From a virus, in the IMG/VR virus record IMGVR_UViG_3300020465_000078, positions 1 to 26,669 of that record: a DNA stretch of 26,669 bases; one strand, 5' to 3'. Below are positions 1 through 6,531 of this stretch, one piece after another (the first letter of the stretch is position 1; every line of letters starts with the position of its first letter). Position numbers and translations under genes: made by a program. Below the pieces are notes generated by a model. It made no database searches. It saw nothing but the letters and a program-made list of their open reading frames with translations, and was not told where the DNA came from.

Positions 1-460
1 AGTATGATTCCATGCAAGACAGAAGCCTACCGCTCAGAGCCCTTAGAAGGGGATTGCTGTGGGGAACGGTTTCAGGGTTTGTCACTGGCGCAAACAACTC
101 ACTGCACTGCTCCCGGGACGACGCAACAGGCACGCTACATCTTGTGTTTTGACTGCTTTGGTTCTCAATAAGGCATTTCATTACAAAACAGCACAAATTC
201 TAACCGTTGACACTCAGTATGTTACGACTCACTGATTCACTGCGAAACACACGTAAAACCCTGGAGCCTAGTGAGTTACGACTTGGACTACGCATTATAG
301 GTATTGTCGGAAGTTATGGGCATATACATAGGGGGGGAGGGGGTTGGTCTAACAGGATCTAACAGCTCCCGAACCGGTCCACCTAGTTTAGAAAAAATCC
401 GGCAAAGGGCGTGGAGTCATCGTTTGATATCCTAGTGGGATCGATCGAGGGGGAACATTA
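1..460. other. leader region without a convincing gene
   Basis: No open frame here has a good start, length and ribosome binding site together. Frame 1 is open from the window edge to a TAA at 169-171 (56 codons, cysteine-rich) and could be the tail of a truncated gene, but nothing in it is recognisable. A 39-codon frame at 316-435 lacks a convincing Shine-Dalgarno. The stretch holds a repeated GTTACGACT (221-229 and 275-283), the first copy of which is part of an 11-nt match to the T7 promoter core, a doubled TCTAACAG (348-355 and 358-365), and a G-rich run near 331-343. It is most likely regulatory sequence ahead of the late genes. Confidence 0.5.
220..237 (+). promoter_or_regulatory. T7-promoter-like recognition half-site (tentative)
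   Basis: TACGACTCACT at 223-233 matches exactly the -14 to -4 recognition part of the classic T7 RNA polymerase promoter. The following TATAGGG melting and initiation part is not conserved (GATTCAC here). It lies in non-coding DNA upstream of the late operon and points downstream. It could be a divergent single-subunit RNA polymerase promoter or chance. No phage RNA polymerase gene is in this window to support it, and no second full copy was found by eye. Confidence 0.2.
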
Positions 461-634
461 ATGGAGACGCTGGTAGTTGTGGTGCTGACTATTATCCTTT
501 CGTCGTTTGTGATTGAGGGGGCGTTTACTGTTTACCAGTTATTCTGGCACACCTCTGTAGCTGAGAAGTATCGGCAGGGTCACAGCAGCGCTCCTGATTT
601 TGACGCGGGCAGATATTTCCGTGATTCCCGGTAG
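461..634 (+). CDS. 57-aa single-span membrane peptide, unknown function
   Basis: A short frame with a very good ribosome binding site: GAGGGGG ends 7 nt before the ATG. The product starts with a hydrophobic stretch (roughly residues 4-30, LVVVVLTIILSSFVIEGAF...) with few charges before it. A polar, charged tail follows (AEKYRQGHSSAPDF...RYFRDSR). This is the layout of a small inner-membrane protein with a short N-terminus and a soluble C-terminal tail, as in some phage holins, spanins or superinfection-exclusion peptides, but no specific family is recognised. It stands alone upstream of the packaging operon and is followed directly by a 12-bp tandem repeat. Its strong SD and clean membrane segment are the reasons to believe it despite its size. 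Confidence 0.55.
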   Translation: METLVVVVLTIILSSFVIEGAFTVYQLFWHTSVAEKYRQGHSSAPDFDAGRYFRDSR

Positions 635-636
635 CG

Positions 637-684
637 TATGCTTGAGCGTGTGCTTGAGCGTGTGCTTGAGCGTGTGCTTAAGAA
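637..684 (+). repeat. 12-bp tandem repeat, four units
   Basis: Four consecutive 12-bp units of TGTGCTTGAGCG. The first has one change (TATGCTTGAGCG) and the last decays to TGTGCTTAAGAA. Because 12 is a multiple of 3, the array is readable as a peptide from the ATG at 638 (stop 701-703), giving repeated LERV and ending in LKKLHIHS, 21 residues. The spacing of leucines and alternating charges would make an amphipathic helix. No clear Shine-Dalgarno precedes that ATG, so translation is uncertain. The array starts 2 nt after the stop codon of the small membrane-peptide gene. Confidence 0.75.
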
Positions 685-836
685 ACTGCATATACATTCT
701 TAGACATTTACTTACATAACTATACCAAGCTATGACATCTACTACCTCTCTAGTAATTAGCTATTGCTGACTGGCGTATTGGGGGGCACAACCATGTTGA
801 GGATTGCCTTTGTAGTCGTTCTTAGCAGCAGGTTTT

Positions 837-1454
837 ATGGAACGGAGACAGCAAGGTAATGCTTGCGTTCATAGTGTGGAGAGCGGGGCGGGCCTTGGCA
901 ACGGGTCCGCCCTGCTTATCGCTAGCGAAGAGATGGAAATAGCGCCTACAGGAGATGAGGAGTTGCGGCTTTCTGAGGAGATTGCTGATTCTGTGGCGTT
1001 TATTGCGGCGAACGGGGTTGGGCGGGCTAAGGGGCAGCGTTTAGAGAACCGTGATCCTGAGCGGGCGGGCACAATAATAGCTCTGCTGTGCCGTGGGGTG
1101 CCTCACCGGACAATAATTGAGCAGACTAAGGTTAATTCTCAGAGTTTGCAGCGTTTACAGCAGGACCATGCGGAAGTGATTGCGTCGACAAAGCATTCCC
1201 GGGCGGTTCAGGCTACTCGGTTGTCTTTAAAAGCGGCAGATGCGCTAGAGAAGAAGCTCGAGGACGTGCTGCACGACGACGAGGTGCGAGCGAAGACTAC
1301 GGTAAAGGACCTTGCGATGGGATTTGGGATCACTTTTGACAAGAAGCAGGCGTTGGATGGGGTTTCTACGGTCATTACCCATGAGCACAAGGTGACGTTG
1401 GAAGATGCGCGGGCGGCAATTGAGGCAGCGAAGCAGGAGGTAATAGACGTATGA
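837..1454 (+). CDS. putative small terminase subunit / HTH packaging protein
   Basis: The 205-aa product has a predicted helix-turn-helix-like central part (about residues 78-105: AGTIIALLCRGVPHRTIIEQT...SQSLQRL). A long helical C-terminal half follows (KAADALEKKLEDVLHDDEVRAKTTVKDLAMGFGITFDKKQAL), ending in an acidic helix. Small terminases share this plan of DNA-binding head and oligomerising coiled tail, and the gene opens the operon that contains the large terminase. Family membership is inferred from layout and position, not from a recognised signature. The start is uncertain: ATG 837 has a weak AGCAGG four bases upstream; ATG 933 (residue 33) would remove an N-terminus that looks poorly conserved. 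The end overlaps the next gene as ATGA. Confidence 0.55.
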   Translation: MERRQQGNACVHSVESGAGLGNGSALLIASEEMEIAPTGDEELRLSEEIADSVAFIAANGVGRAKGQRLENRDPERAGTIIALLCRGVPHRTIIEQTKVNSQSLQRLQQDHAEVIASTKHSRAVQATRLSLKAADALEKKLEDVLHDDEVRAKTTVKDLAMGFGITFDKKQALDGVSTVITHEHKVTLEDARAAIEAAKQEVIDV

Positions 1455-1645
1455 ATGACGAGCAGTTGGTGATTGAGATCAAGCGTGGAGGTGTGGGCAT
1501 GCGCCAGGTGGTAGATGAGGACGGGATGAGGCAGGAGACTAACCGGGAGGATCGGTTGAAGTGGTTGTTCTGGCGCTGCTACGAGGCTTTTGAAGGACAC
1601 GAGTTTGAAGCAATCGAGAAACAAGTAATGAACGAAGTAAACTGA
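1451..1645 (+). CDS. 64-aa hypothetical protein
   Basis: A small acidic-to-neutral protein (MNDEQLVIEIKRGG...RLKWLFWRCYEAFEGHEF...) with no recognised domain. The middle (residues about 33-50) is rich in Trp, Phe and Leu and would form a helix. It overlaps the upstream gene by ATGA and the next gene by TGATG, so it is probably translated by coupling. The tight packing on both sides is the main evidence that it is real. It belongs to a set of small accessory proteins between the small-terminase candidate and the large terminase. Confidence 0.6.
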   Translation: MNDEQLVIEIKRGGVGMRQVVDEDGMRQETNREDRLKWLFWRCYEAFEGHEFEAIEKQVMNEVN

Positions 1646-1854
1646 TGAGCAAAGGCAGCGGGCAATCATTAATGACAGACCAGATTAAGGCAGCGTGTGA
1701 CCGATTCCTCGAGAGCAGGGGCGAGCGCAGAATCTCTTATCGGGAGCAGATGGAGATAAACGCAAACAAATCACGGCGGATGCGGGGTAAATTTGCGGAG
1801 GATAAGTTAGATAGGGTGGCTAAGGAGATAGAAGACCAATCAAATGACGGTTGA
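1645..1854 (+). CDS. 69-aa charged helical hypothetical protein
   Basis: A highly charged protein, mostly predicted helix, without a known motif. It contains an Arg/Glu-rich segment (SRGERRISYREQMEINANKSRRMRGKF). The start at 1645 overlaps the upstream stop (TGATG). An in-frame ATG at 1672 (MTDQIKAAC...) is an alternative that drops nine poorly ordered residues. Its end overlaps the next gene by 11 nt. The composition suggests a nucleic-acid or protein-binding accessory peptide, but that is only inference. Confidence 0.6.
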   Translation: MSKGSGQSLMTDQIKAACDRFLESRGERRISYREQMEINANKSRRMRGKFAEDKLDRVAKEIEDQSNDG

Positions 1855-2059
1855 GTTTGTCACCCCGGACGGATCAGAGGCTCGCAAGGTTTACCTTCCT
1901 AGCAAGCACCCACAAATAGGCGAAGAAGTGGACGCTTCGTATGACCAGAAGGTCGACGGCGAGATGCAGACTGTGCGGATTGCGGGCACCGTCGACAAAT
2001 TGCGGTGGCATTTAGGCAAAGCGACCGAAGAACACCAGATTGTGATCCAGTTGCGATGA
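1844..2059 (+). CDS. 71-aa hypothetical beta-rich protein
   Basis: A short protein with alternating strands (TVEFVTPDGSEARKVYL...VRIAGTVDKLRWHL...HQIVIQLR), likely a small beta barrel or sandwich. No family is recognised. It starts inside the end of the upstream frame (overlap 11 nt) and its stop overlaps the next start as ATGA, a clear sign of translational coupling within the operon. Confidence 0.6.
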   Translation: MTVEFVTPDGSEARKVYLPSKHPQIGEEVDASYDQKVDGEMQTVRIAGTVDKLRWHLGKATEEHQIVIQLR

Positions 2060-2577
2060 ATTATCAGATTACGTTGGACGGAAAAGACGTCGATTTAGCG
2101 ACAAAGGTAGGAACGCGCAGAAACAATTCCAACATTCGTTGGCAGAGTAAGGATCTTAAGGTCAGTAAGCGTTCAGACGTCGACATTCACATTAGCGGAT
2201 TTGCTGGCGAGGTTGCATTTGCGCGTATTACCGAGCACGTAGCGCCTTATTCTTGCGAAATTGATCTTATGGACACGCACAACGTCGAAGACACGCGGAT
2301 TGGAGACGCTACTGTCGACGTTAAAACTTTTGGGTGGGACAAGACTAGCCTTCTGGTAGGCGCCAACAAAAAAAACAGCTCCTGCGACATCTACGTATTG
2401 ATGACCGGCAAGATGCCGACGTTTACATTTGTAGGTTGGACCACTGCCAAAGAATTATTTGCGACAGAACCGATCCGTTACCCGAAGGAATATCTTAACT
2501 TTGTAATGAGCCAGGATCTGCTTAGAGACCCGGCTCTATTGCTGTCAACGCCCCCTGAAAAGGTAAATGAGCTATGA
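2056..2577 (+). CDS. PD-(D/E)xK-like nuclease candidate
   Basis: The 173-aa product has a layout typical of restriction-endonuclease-fold nucleases. A helix with a conserved-looking Glu (GFAGEVAFARI) comes first, then a strand pair carrying D84 and the D88-V-K90 triad (IGDATVDVKT). A strand LLVGAN and a strand CDIYVLM follow, and a short FVGW element closes the core. D88 and K90 would be the metal-binding and catalytic residues, with the Glu upstream. Phages carry such nucleases for recombination, host DNA degradation or Holliday-junction processing; the substrate is unknown. ATG 2056 is chosen over the upstream in-frame ATG 2005 because it forms the ATGA overlap with the preceding gene. The end overlaps the next gene by ATGA. 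The fold assignment is from motif reading only. Confidence 0.55.
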   Translation: MNYQITLDGKDVDLATKVGTRRNNSNIRWQSKDLKVSKRSDVDIHISGFAGEVAFARITEHVAPYSCEIDLMDTHNVEDTRIGDATVDVKTFGWDKTSLLVGANKKNSSCDIYVLMTGKMPTFTFVGWTTAKELFATEPIRYPKEYLNFVMSQDLLRDPALLLSTPPEKVNEL

Positions 2578-2822
2578 GTGTTATCAGTTACCTACAGCAA
2601 GAGCAGCTAACAAAAGATGCAGTTATTCTGACAGGTCTTAGTGATGCAATCATGGGTTACACGGACCCGGGAGTGTTAGTCTATAGTTACCAAAAGTTAG
2701 TCGACTGCTTAATTAAAGACGGAATGTCGCGAGAGGAGGCATACGATTGGATTGCATACAACATTCTGCCTTTAGCATCTAAAGATGACGGTTTTGTCAT
2801 GCTCTACGACCTGAATGATTAA
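2574..2822 (+). CDS. 82-aa conserved phage accessory protein
   Basis: The protein has the pattern GLSDAIMGYTDPGVLVYSYQKLVDCLI(K)DGMSREEAYDWIAYNI. This pattern is familiar as a small protein in many unrelated tailed phages and host genomes: 'DAI.G....G..VYSY.K......GMS.EEA..WI.YN'. Its biochemical role is not known. It is coupled to the nuclease candidate upstream (ATGA) and overlaps the start of the terminase gene by 8 nt, so it is part of the packaging operon. Confidence 0.7.
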   Translation: MSVISYLQQEQLTKDAVILTGLSDAIMGYTDPGVLVYSYQKLVDCLIKDGMSREEAYDWIAYNILPLASKDDGFVMLYDLND

Positions 2823-4515
2823 GTGGCAGGAACACCCAGTGTTAAAGCCTCCGACTGCTGCGCAGTTGGCAAAAATGGACCCCCAAAAGGTGCTGACGTT
2901 GCACCAGCAGTTTCATTCAGCGATTCGCAATGCCGCCGATGACCCCTTAAATTGCGGGTTTTCAATGCCTCATTGGGATACCGCAGACAGTTTGGTCAGC
3001 GGGGAAGGCGCCACTAACGAGTTAATTGTGCTTGGAGGAAACCGTAGCGGGAAAACGGTCTACGGTGCGCGTAGTATTATCAAAGCGGCGACAGAAAACC
3101 CGGGCAGTTTAATTTTTGCGTTTTCACAGAATGCAGAGGTCTCAATCCGGCAGGTGCAGAAGACTGTCTACGAATGGTTGCCCCCTGAGTATCGCAAAAC
3201 GAGTCGGTCAAAATCGCATTACATTAGTTACAAGCGTGCGACCGGGTTTGCAGGCTCCAGTCTGATCTTTCCCAACGACAGTCAAATTGTCTTTAAGCAT
3301 TACACGCAGTTCCAGCAGGATCAATCTATCCTAGAGGGCGCCGAGCTTGGCAGCTTTGAAGAGAGCTTTGTGAACTGGGGCGTGTGGCTAGACGAGTATC
3401 TTTTAGGACCGGAGCTTGTGGACACGTTGCGCTTCCGATTAGCGACGCGAAATTCAAAAATGCTTCTCACCTATACCCCGCTGACTGGATACACAAATTT
3501 CATCCGTGAATATTTGCACCAAGCGGAAACGCTTGAGGAAAAACCTGCGGAGCTTCTCGACAATGAGTTGGTGCCTTTTGTGCAGCGAAGCAAGAACAGA
3601 GACGCGCACGTCGTCTATTTTCACTCCGTTGAAAATCCATTCGGGGGCTACGAGCGCATCCGCCAGGATTTGGCTAACAGTTCCCGCGACAACATTCTTA
3701 CTCGAGCTTATGGCATACCGGTTAGGTCATCTGCCACCGTGTTTCCGTTGTTCTCACGGGAGGTTAACGTGGTTTCTCCTGAGCAAATTCCGCAGGAAAA
3801 TGTAACCCGATATTTTCTATGCGATCCCGGTGGCGCAAAAAACTGGTTTTGTACTTGGGTGTCAGTCACGGCAGACGGGACGTGGTTTGTATATCGTGAG
3901 TTTCCAGCGGATGAGGCGTGGGTAGAGCACAGAGAAGGCAAGTGGAGACCCGGACCCGGGGCGCGGGGTCGTGGGCTTGGAATTCGAGACTTTGTGAAAC
4001 TGTTTTACACGCTCGAGGGCGGGCAGGTCACCGAGCATGAGGACGGCAGAATCACGACGGACACAACGGAAAAAGGAGAAACCATTTACGAGCGCATCAT
4101 CGACCCCCGTATGTCTCAGATTCAAACGCCAAGTGCTCGAGGCGGCGTAGAATCCATCCAAAGTAACTTAGACGATTTGGACTTTATTACTCATGCGTCG
4201 CTCATCGTTAAAGGGGCGCAAGGCACGGAAATTGAGCAGGGCATTCAAGCGCTCAACAACCTTATGGCATACGACCGGTCAATGCCGATAGATGCTGCAA
4301 ACCGCCCGCATTTTTACGTTTCGACAGAGTGCGAAAACGTCATCCACTCGCTTGGTGAATACACTCTTGAGGCAGGCTTACGTGACCCAAATAAGGACCC
4401 AATCGATTGCCTTCGCTACGGCGCCACGACAGGCATCTACCACATGGACGAGCAATCACTTTTGCAGCAGCAATACCAACAAAACGCAATGCCCAGCTAC
4501 GGAGCACCTCGATAA
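2815..4515 (+). CDS. terL: terminase large subunit (packaging ATPase/nuclease)
   Basis: This is the motor that pumps DNA into the procapsid and cuts the concatemer. The 566-aa product has an N-terminal ATPase with a Walker A loop GGNRSGKT (residues 74-81) and a Walker B strand ending in D193-E194 (VWLDE). A C-terminal RNase-H-like nuclease follows, with a first acidic residue D337 (YFLCDPGG) and a terminal acidic motif D531-CLRY. All expected catalytic landmarks are present and length is normal for the family. The start overlaps the upstream gene and has no strong Shine-Dalgarno, consistent with coupling. One base separates its stop from the next gene. Whether cutting is headful or site-specific cannot be decided from this sequence. 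Confidence 0.93.
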   Translation: MIKWQEHPVLKPPTAAQLAKMDPQKVLTLHQQFHSAIRNAADDPLNCGFSMPHWDTADSLVSGEGATNELIVLGGNRSGKTVYGARSIIKAATENPGSLIFAFSQNAEVSIRQVQKTVYEWLPPEYRKTSRSKSHYISYKRATGFAGSSLIFPNDSQIVFKHYTQFQQDQSILEGAELGSFEESFVNWGVWLDEYLLGPELVDTLRFRLATRNSKMLLTYTPLTGYTNFIREYLHQAETLEEKPAELLDNELVPFVQRSKNRDAHVVYFHSVENPFGGYERIRQDLANSSRDNILTRAYGIPVRSSATVFPLFSREVNVVSPEQIPQENVTRYFLCDPGGAKNWFCTWVSVTADGTWFVYREFPADEAWVEHREGKWRPGPGARGRGLGIRDFVKLFYTLEGGQVTEHEDGRITTDTTEKGETIYERIIDPRMSQIQTPSARGGVESIQSNLDDLDFITHASLIVKGAQGTEIEQGIQALNNLMAYDRSMPIDAANRPHFYVSTECENVIHSLGEYTLEAGLRDPNKDPIDCLRYGATTGIYHMDEQSLLQQQYQQNAMPSYGAPR

Positions 4516-4516
4516 A

Positions 4517-4957
4517 ATGAGCGAAACAGTAACAGAGCACGATATGCCTCAAAAAGAAGCGTGCGACCTAATGAATATTTCCGGGGCAACCATGAAAAAG
4601 CTGCGCGAACGGCACCTTGCAACTGATGACTGGTATTACGTGGAGCGAAAGGGCGGACGCCCACGAATAATGATTCGTCCGACAGGGATTGCTAAACTGA
4701 AAGTCCATTATGCTGCGGCGGAAGTTCTACCATTGATGGTTCCGAGATTCTGTCGCGCCAAAGTTATTAAGTTTGCGACCAACCCCAAAATCGTCATGGC
4801 AGGCATAGAATTACCCACAGGTGAGTGGGTGAAAGGAGCCGTGTTTGTGACCGAGAAGATTAAACAGCACCTTGGAGAAGGAAAACCATTTCGAGTGCAG
4901 GTGATTGAAGATGAAGATGGAAACAGAAGCTACCGTCACGAAAAACTTTGTCCTTGA
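4517..4957 (+). CDS. HTH-type DNA-binding protein
   Basis: The 146-aa protein has an N-terminal helix-turn-helix of excisionase/MerR-like look (residues about 10-55: PQKEACDLMNISGATMKKL...). A basic wing (ERKGGRPRIMIRPTG) follows. The C-terminal half is strand-rich (RAKVIKFATNPKIVMAGIEL...FRVQVIEDEDGNRSYRHE), like a small OB or SH3 barrel. It may be a regulator or a DNA-packaging accessory factor; no specific family is recognised. The ATG at 4517 follows the terminase stop after one base. The frame stays open far upstream inside terL, but there its translation (LQTARIFTF...) is plainly the shadow of terL. Confidence 0.65.
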   Translation: MSETVTEHDMPQKEACDLMNISGATMKKLRERHLATDDWYYVERKGGRPRIMIRPTGIAKLKVHYAAAEVLPLMVPRFCRAKVIKFATNPKIVMAGIELPTGEWVKGAVFVTEKIKQHLGEGKPFRVQVIEDEDGNRSYRHEKLCP

Positions 4958-5144
4958 TCATGCGGACCGGTTCCTTTCGTGGGATTACTGTTACATGCAC
5001 GTCAGGCACGCGGTGCTGGGGACAATCGAAGGATCAAGTTTTGAAGATATTGGTCTGCGCACGGGAAGAGATTCTCGTTGGGCATACAAGGTGTTCAACA
5101 ACGCCCGCAAACGAATAACTGAGGAGGATGCAAACGATGACTAA
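4905..5144 (+). CDS. 79-aa hypothetical, possible HTH
   Basis: A small protein with a central segment (GSSFEDIGLRTGRDSRWAYKVFNNARKRI) that resembles the helix-turn-helix of sigma-like or transposase-type DNA binders. The start is uncertain because three in-frame ATGs (4905, 4911, 4917) follow each other and all overlap the end of the upstream gene. ATG 4917 gives the smallest overlap. The end carries a good Shine-Dalgarno-like GAGGAGG at 5121-5127, just before its stop, that presumably serves the following gene or a short leader peptide. Confidence 0.55.
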   Translation: MKMKMETEATVTKNFVLDHADRFLSWDYCYMHVRHAVLGTIEGSSFEDIGLRTGRDSRWAYKVFNNARKRITEEDANDD

Positions 5145-5149
5145 ATTTA

Positions 5150-5452
5150 GTGACGCTTCCAAAAACAGTTCGCATGGCAGGGCATACCATAAAGGTAGTT
5201 GTCCAAGACCTTGACGGTGATCCTTATGGATCCTGGCACTGTGAGAAAAAGCTTATCACGCTAGATAGCGGTCTCCGAGGTAAAGACCTTGTTGAGACGT
5301 TGCGGCATGAGTTGCTGCACGCCTGTTTTGACCTTAGCGGTCTGAGTTTCGCTAAGGGATTTGACCAGTTGGACGAATCAGTAATTAGAGCCCTTGAGTC
5401 GTTGTTTTTCGACCAGTGGGAACGTGTGCAGCGACGTCTGCAAAAATCTTAA
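5150..5452 (+). CDS. small zinc metallopeptidase-like protein (HELLHA)
   Basis: The 100-aa product carries a canonical zincin motif H53-E54-L-L-H57, in the context TLRHELLHACFDLSGL. A helix with acidic residues follows (DESVIRALESLFF), one of which could be the third metal ligand. The N-terminus is a short strand pair (KTVRMAGHTIKVVV...ITLDSGL) typical of minimal ImmA/SprT-like zincins found in phages. It could cleave a phage or host regulator, or be a maturation or lysis-related peptidase; the target is unknown. The start is GTG 5150, with an alternative ATG at 5174. The nearest Shine-Dalgarno (5121-5127) is over 20 nt away and better placed for an out-of-frame ATG at 5137. Confidence 0.7.
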   Translation: MTLPKTVRMAGHTIKVVVQDLDGDPYGSWHCEKKLITLDSGLRGKDLVETLRHELLHACFDLSGLSFAKGFDQLDESVIRALESLFFDQWERVQRRLQKS

Positions 5453-5466
5453 TACTGAAATGATAC

Positions 5467-6384
5467 ATGTCCTCCAAACCGTCTTTTACAATCAACCGGC
5501 GAAACAAAGTGCCGGTGCTAACTTTTAAAGAACCGGTAGGCGTGGGGAAGCCGGTGCGGATGCTTTTGCAGTTTGATGAGCACTGGGATAATCCGCATAG
5601 CGATCAAGATCTTATCAAAAAGCATATGCAGCAGGCGGTTGATGAAGGTGCGCCAATTATTAAAGGAGGCGACCAACTATGCTTGATGCAGGGACGCTAC
5701 GACCCGCGCCGCGCAAGAAACGATATTCGCCCGGAACATGACGCACCCAACTACATTGATAAGATTGTCGAGGGGTATGCAGACTTTTGCGAGTTTGCGG
5801 CTCCCAACATTGCGTTCATGGGGCGAGGTAACCATGAGCTTTCAATTTTGCGACACCTTGAAACAGACGTAATTGAGCGAGTTGGTGAACGACTTCGCGC
5901 AGCAGGGTCATCCGTGGTCACTGGCGGGATTGGAGGGTGGATCATCGTCAAGATTCACATTACAAAAACCCAATTTGTAACGGTGCCGGTTTTTTATCAT
6001 CATGGATACGCCGGGGGAGGACCGGTGACCCGTGGAATTATACAAACTAACAGGCGTGCTGTTTATTTGCCTGATGCTCAACTAATAATTACAGGGCATA
6101 TCCATGAAGAATGGATCCTTACAATGCCAAGAGAGCGACTAACAAGTCGAGGCAGGGTTTACCTAGATGAGCAGACTCATTTGTGCAGTGCCACTTACAA
6201 GCAAGAATATGACCCAGCAAACTCTTCATGGCACAGTCAGATGGGTCGCCCGCCTAAACCAATAGGTGGCACTTGGGTCGAAATGACCGTTGCGCGGGAG
6301 ATGGATGGAGTTTTGCGCCCAGAAGGAGGAAAAAAACAACTGCCTCTTTTTAAAGTGAACATTAACGCCATAAGGGCGAAGTGA
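5467..6384 (+). CDS. calcineurin-type metallophosphoesterase
   Basis: The five signature blocks of the metallophosphoesterase superfamily appear in order in this 305-aa product: D37-x-H39 (QFDEHWD), GGD69, GNH123E, H178-H179 (FYHHG) and GHI-H213 (ITGHIHE). These bind a dinuclear metal centre that hydrolyses phosphomonoesters, phosphodiesters or nucleotides. Likely substrates in a phage are nucleic acid ends, signalling nucleotides or phosphorylated protein; none can be fixed from sequence. It is the last gene of the packaging operon. A candidate terminator (6439-6465) follows about 55 nt downstream. Confidence 0.88.
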   Translation: MSSKPSFTINRRNKVPVLTFKEPVGVGKPVRMLLQFDEHWDNPHSDQDLIKKHMQQAVDEGAPIIKGGDQLCLMQGRYDPRRARNDIRPEHDAPNYIDKIVEGYADFCEFAAPNIAFMGRGNHELSILRHLETDVIERVGERLRAAGSSVVTGGIGGWIIVKIHITKTQFVTVPVFYHHGYAGGGPVTRGIIQTNRRAVYLPDAQLIITGHIHEEWILTMPRERLTSRGRVYLDEQTHLCSATYKQEYDPANSSWHSQMGRPPKPIGGTWVEMTVAREMDGVLRPEGGKKQLPLFKVNINAIRAK

Positions 6385-6438
6385 ACATTTTGGCAATTTG
6401 TTAGAAAAACGCAAAAAGCACTTTTTCCATTTTTTTTT

Positions 6439-6465
6439 GCGCTGCCATAGCAGTGCGGGATTTTT
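6439..6465 (+). terminator. candidate intrinsic terminator after the packaging operon
   Basis: A 7-bp stem (GCGCTGC pairing with GCAGTGC, one G-T pair) with a CATA loop spans 6439-6456. It is followed by GGGA and TTTTT (6461-6465). A run of eight T lies just before the stem, so the reverse strand also has a terminator-like shape. It sits in the gap between the metallophosphoesterase and the isolated 79-aa gene, where termination would be expected. The four bases between stem and T-run make it weaker than the one at 6785. Confidence 0.5.
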
Positions 6466-6490
6466 GCAACGCCCCCAAATCGGGTCGAGT

Positions 6491-6531
6491 CGGCATCTAA
6501 CAGAAATGCCGTTTAGTATAATGGTCCCGCT
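6491..6531 (+). promoter_or_regulatory. promoter with consensus -10 box and adjacent stem-loop
   Basis: A perfect TATAAT lies at 6517-6522, nine bases before the ATG at 6532. A start site about seven bases past the box would be near 6529, giving an almost leaderless transcript. No good -35 hexamer is found 16-18 bases upstream (CATCTA or similar). Instead a 6-bp inverted repeat (CGGCAT 6491-6496, ATGCCG 6506-6511) occupies that place and could be an operator. The -10 preceded by TAG is one base from an extended -10. Confidence 0.55.

Noticed and set aside
1-171. 56-codon cysteine-rich frame open at the left edge
   Set aside because: It could be a truncated gene end, but its length is within chance and no motif, upstream context or codon pattern supports it.
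637-684. CRISPR-like array
   Set aside because: Units are 12 bp, directly adjacent and without spacers; it is a plain tandem repeat.
1208-1669. 153-codon - strand frame
   Set aside because: It lies across two coupled + strand genes, and its Cys/Leu/Ser-rich translation is typical of a shadow.
2005-2055. Upstream start for the nuclease candidate
   Set aside because: The extra 17 residues are the shadow of the previous gene; ATG 2056 gives the ATGA overlap seen throughout the operon.
3506-4161. Several 77-99-codon frames in terL
   Set aside because: terL has all catalytic motifs in its own frame; these others have no starts with SD and no recognisable content.
4292-4516. Upstream start for the HTH protein
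   Set aside because: The extension lies wholly inside terL and its translation is not protein-like; ATG 4517 follows the terL stop.
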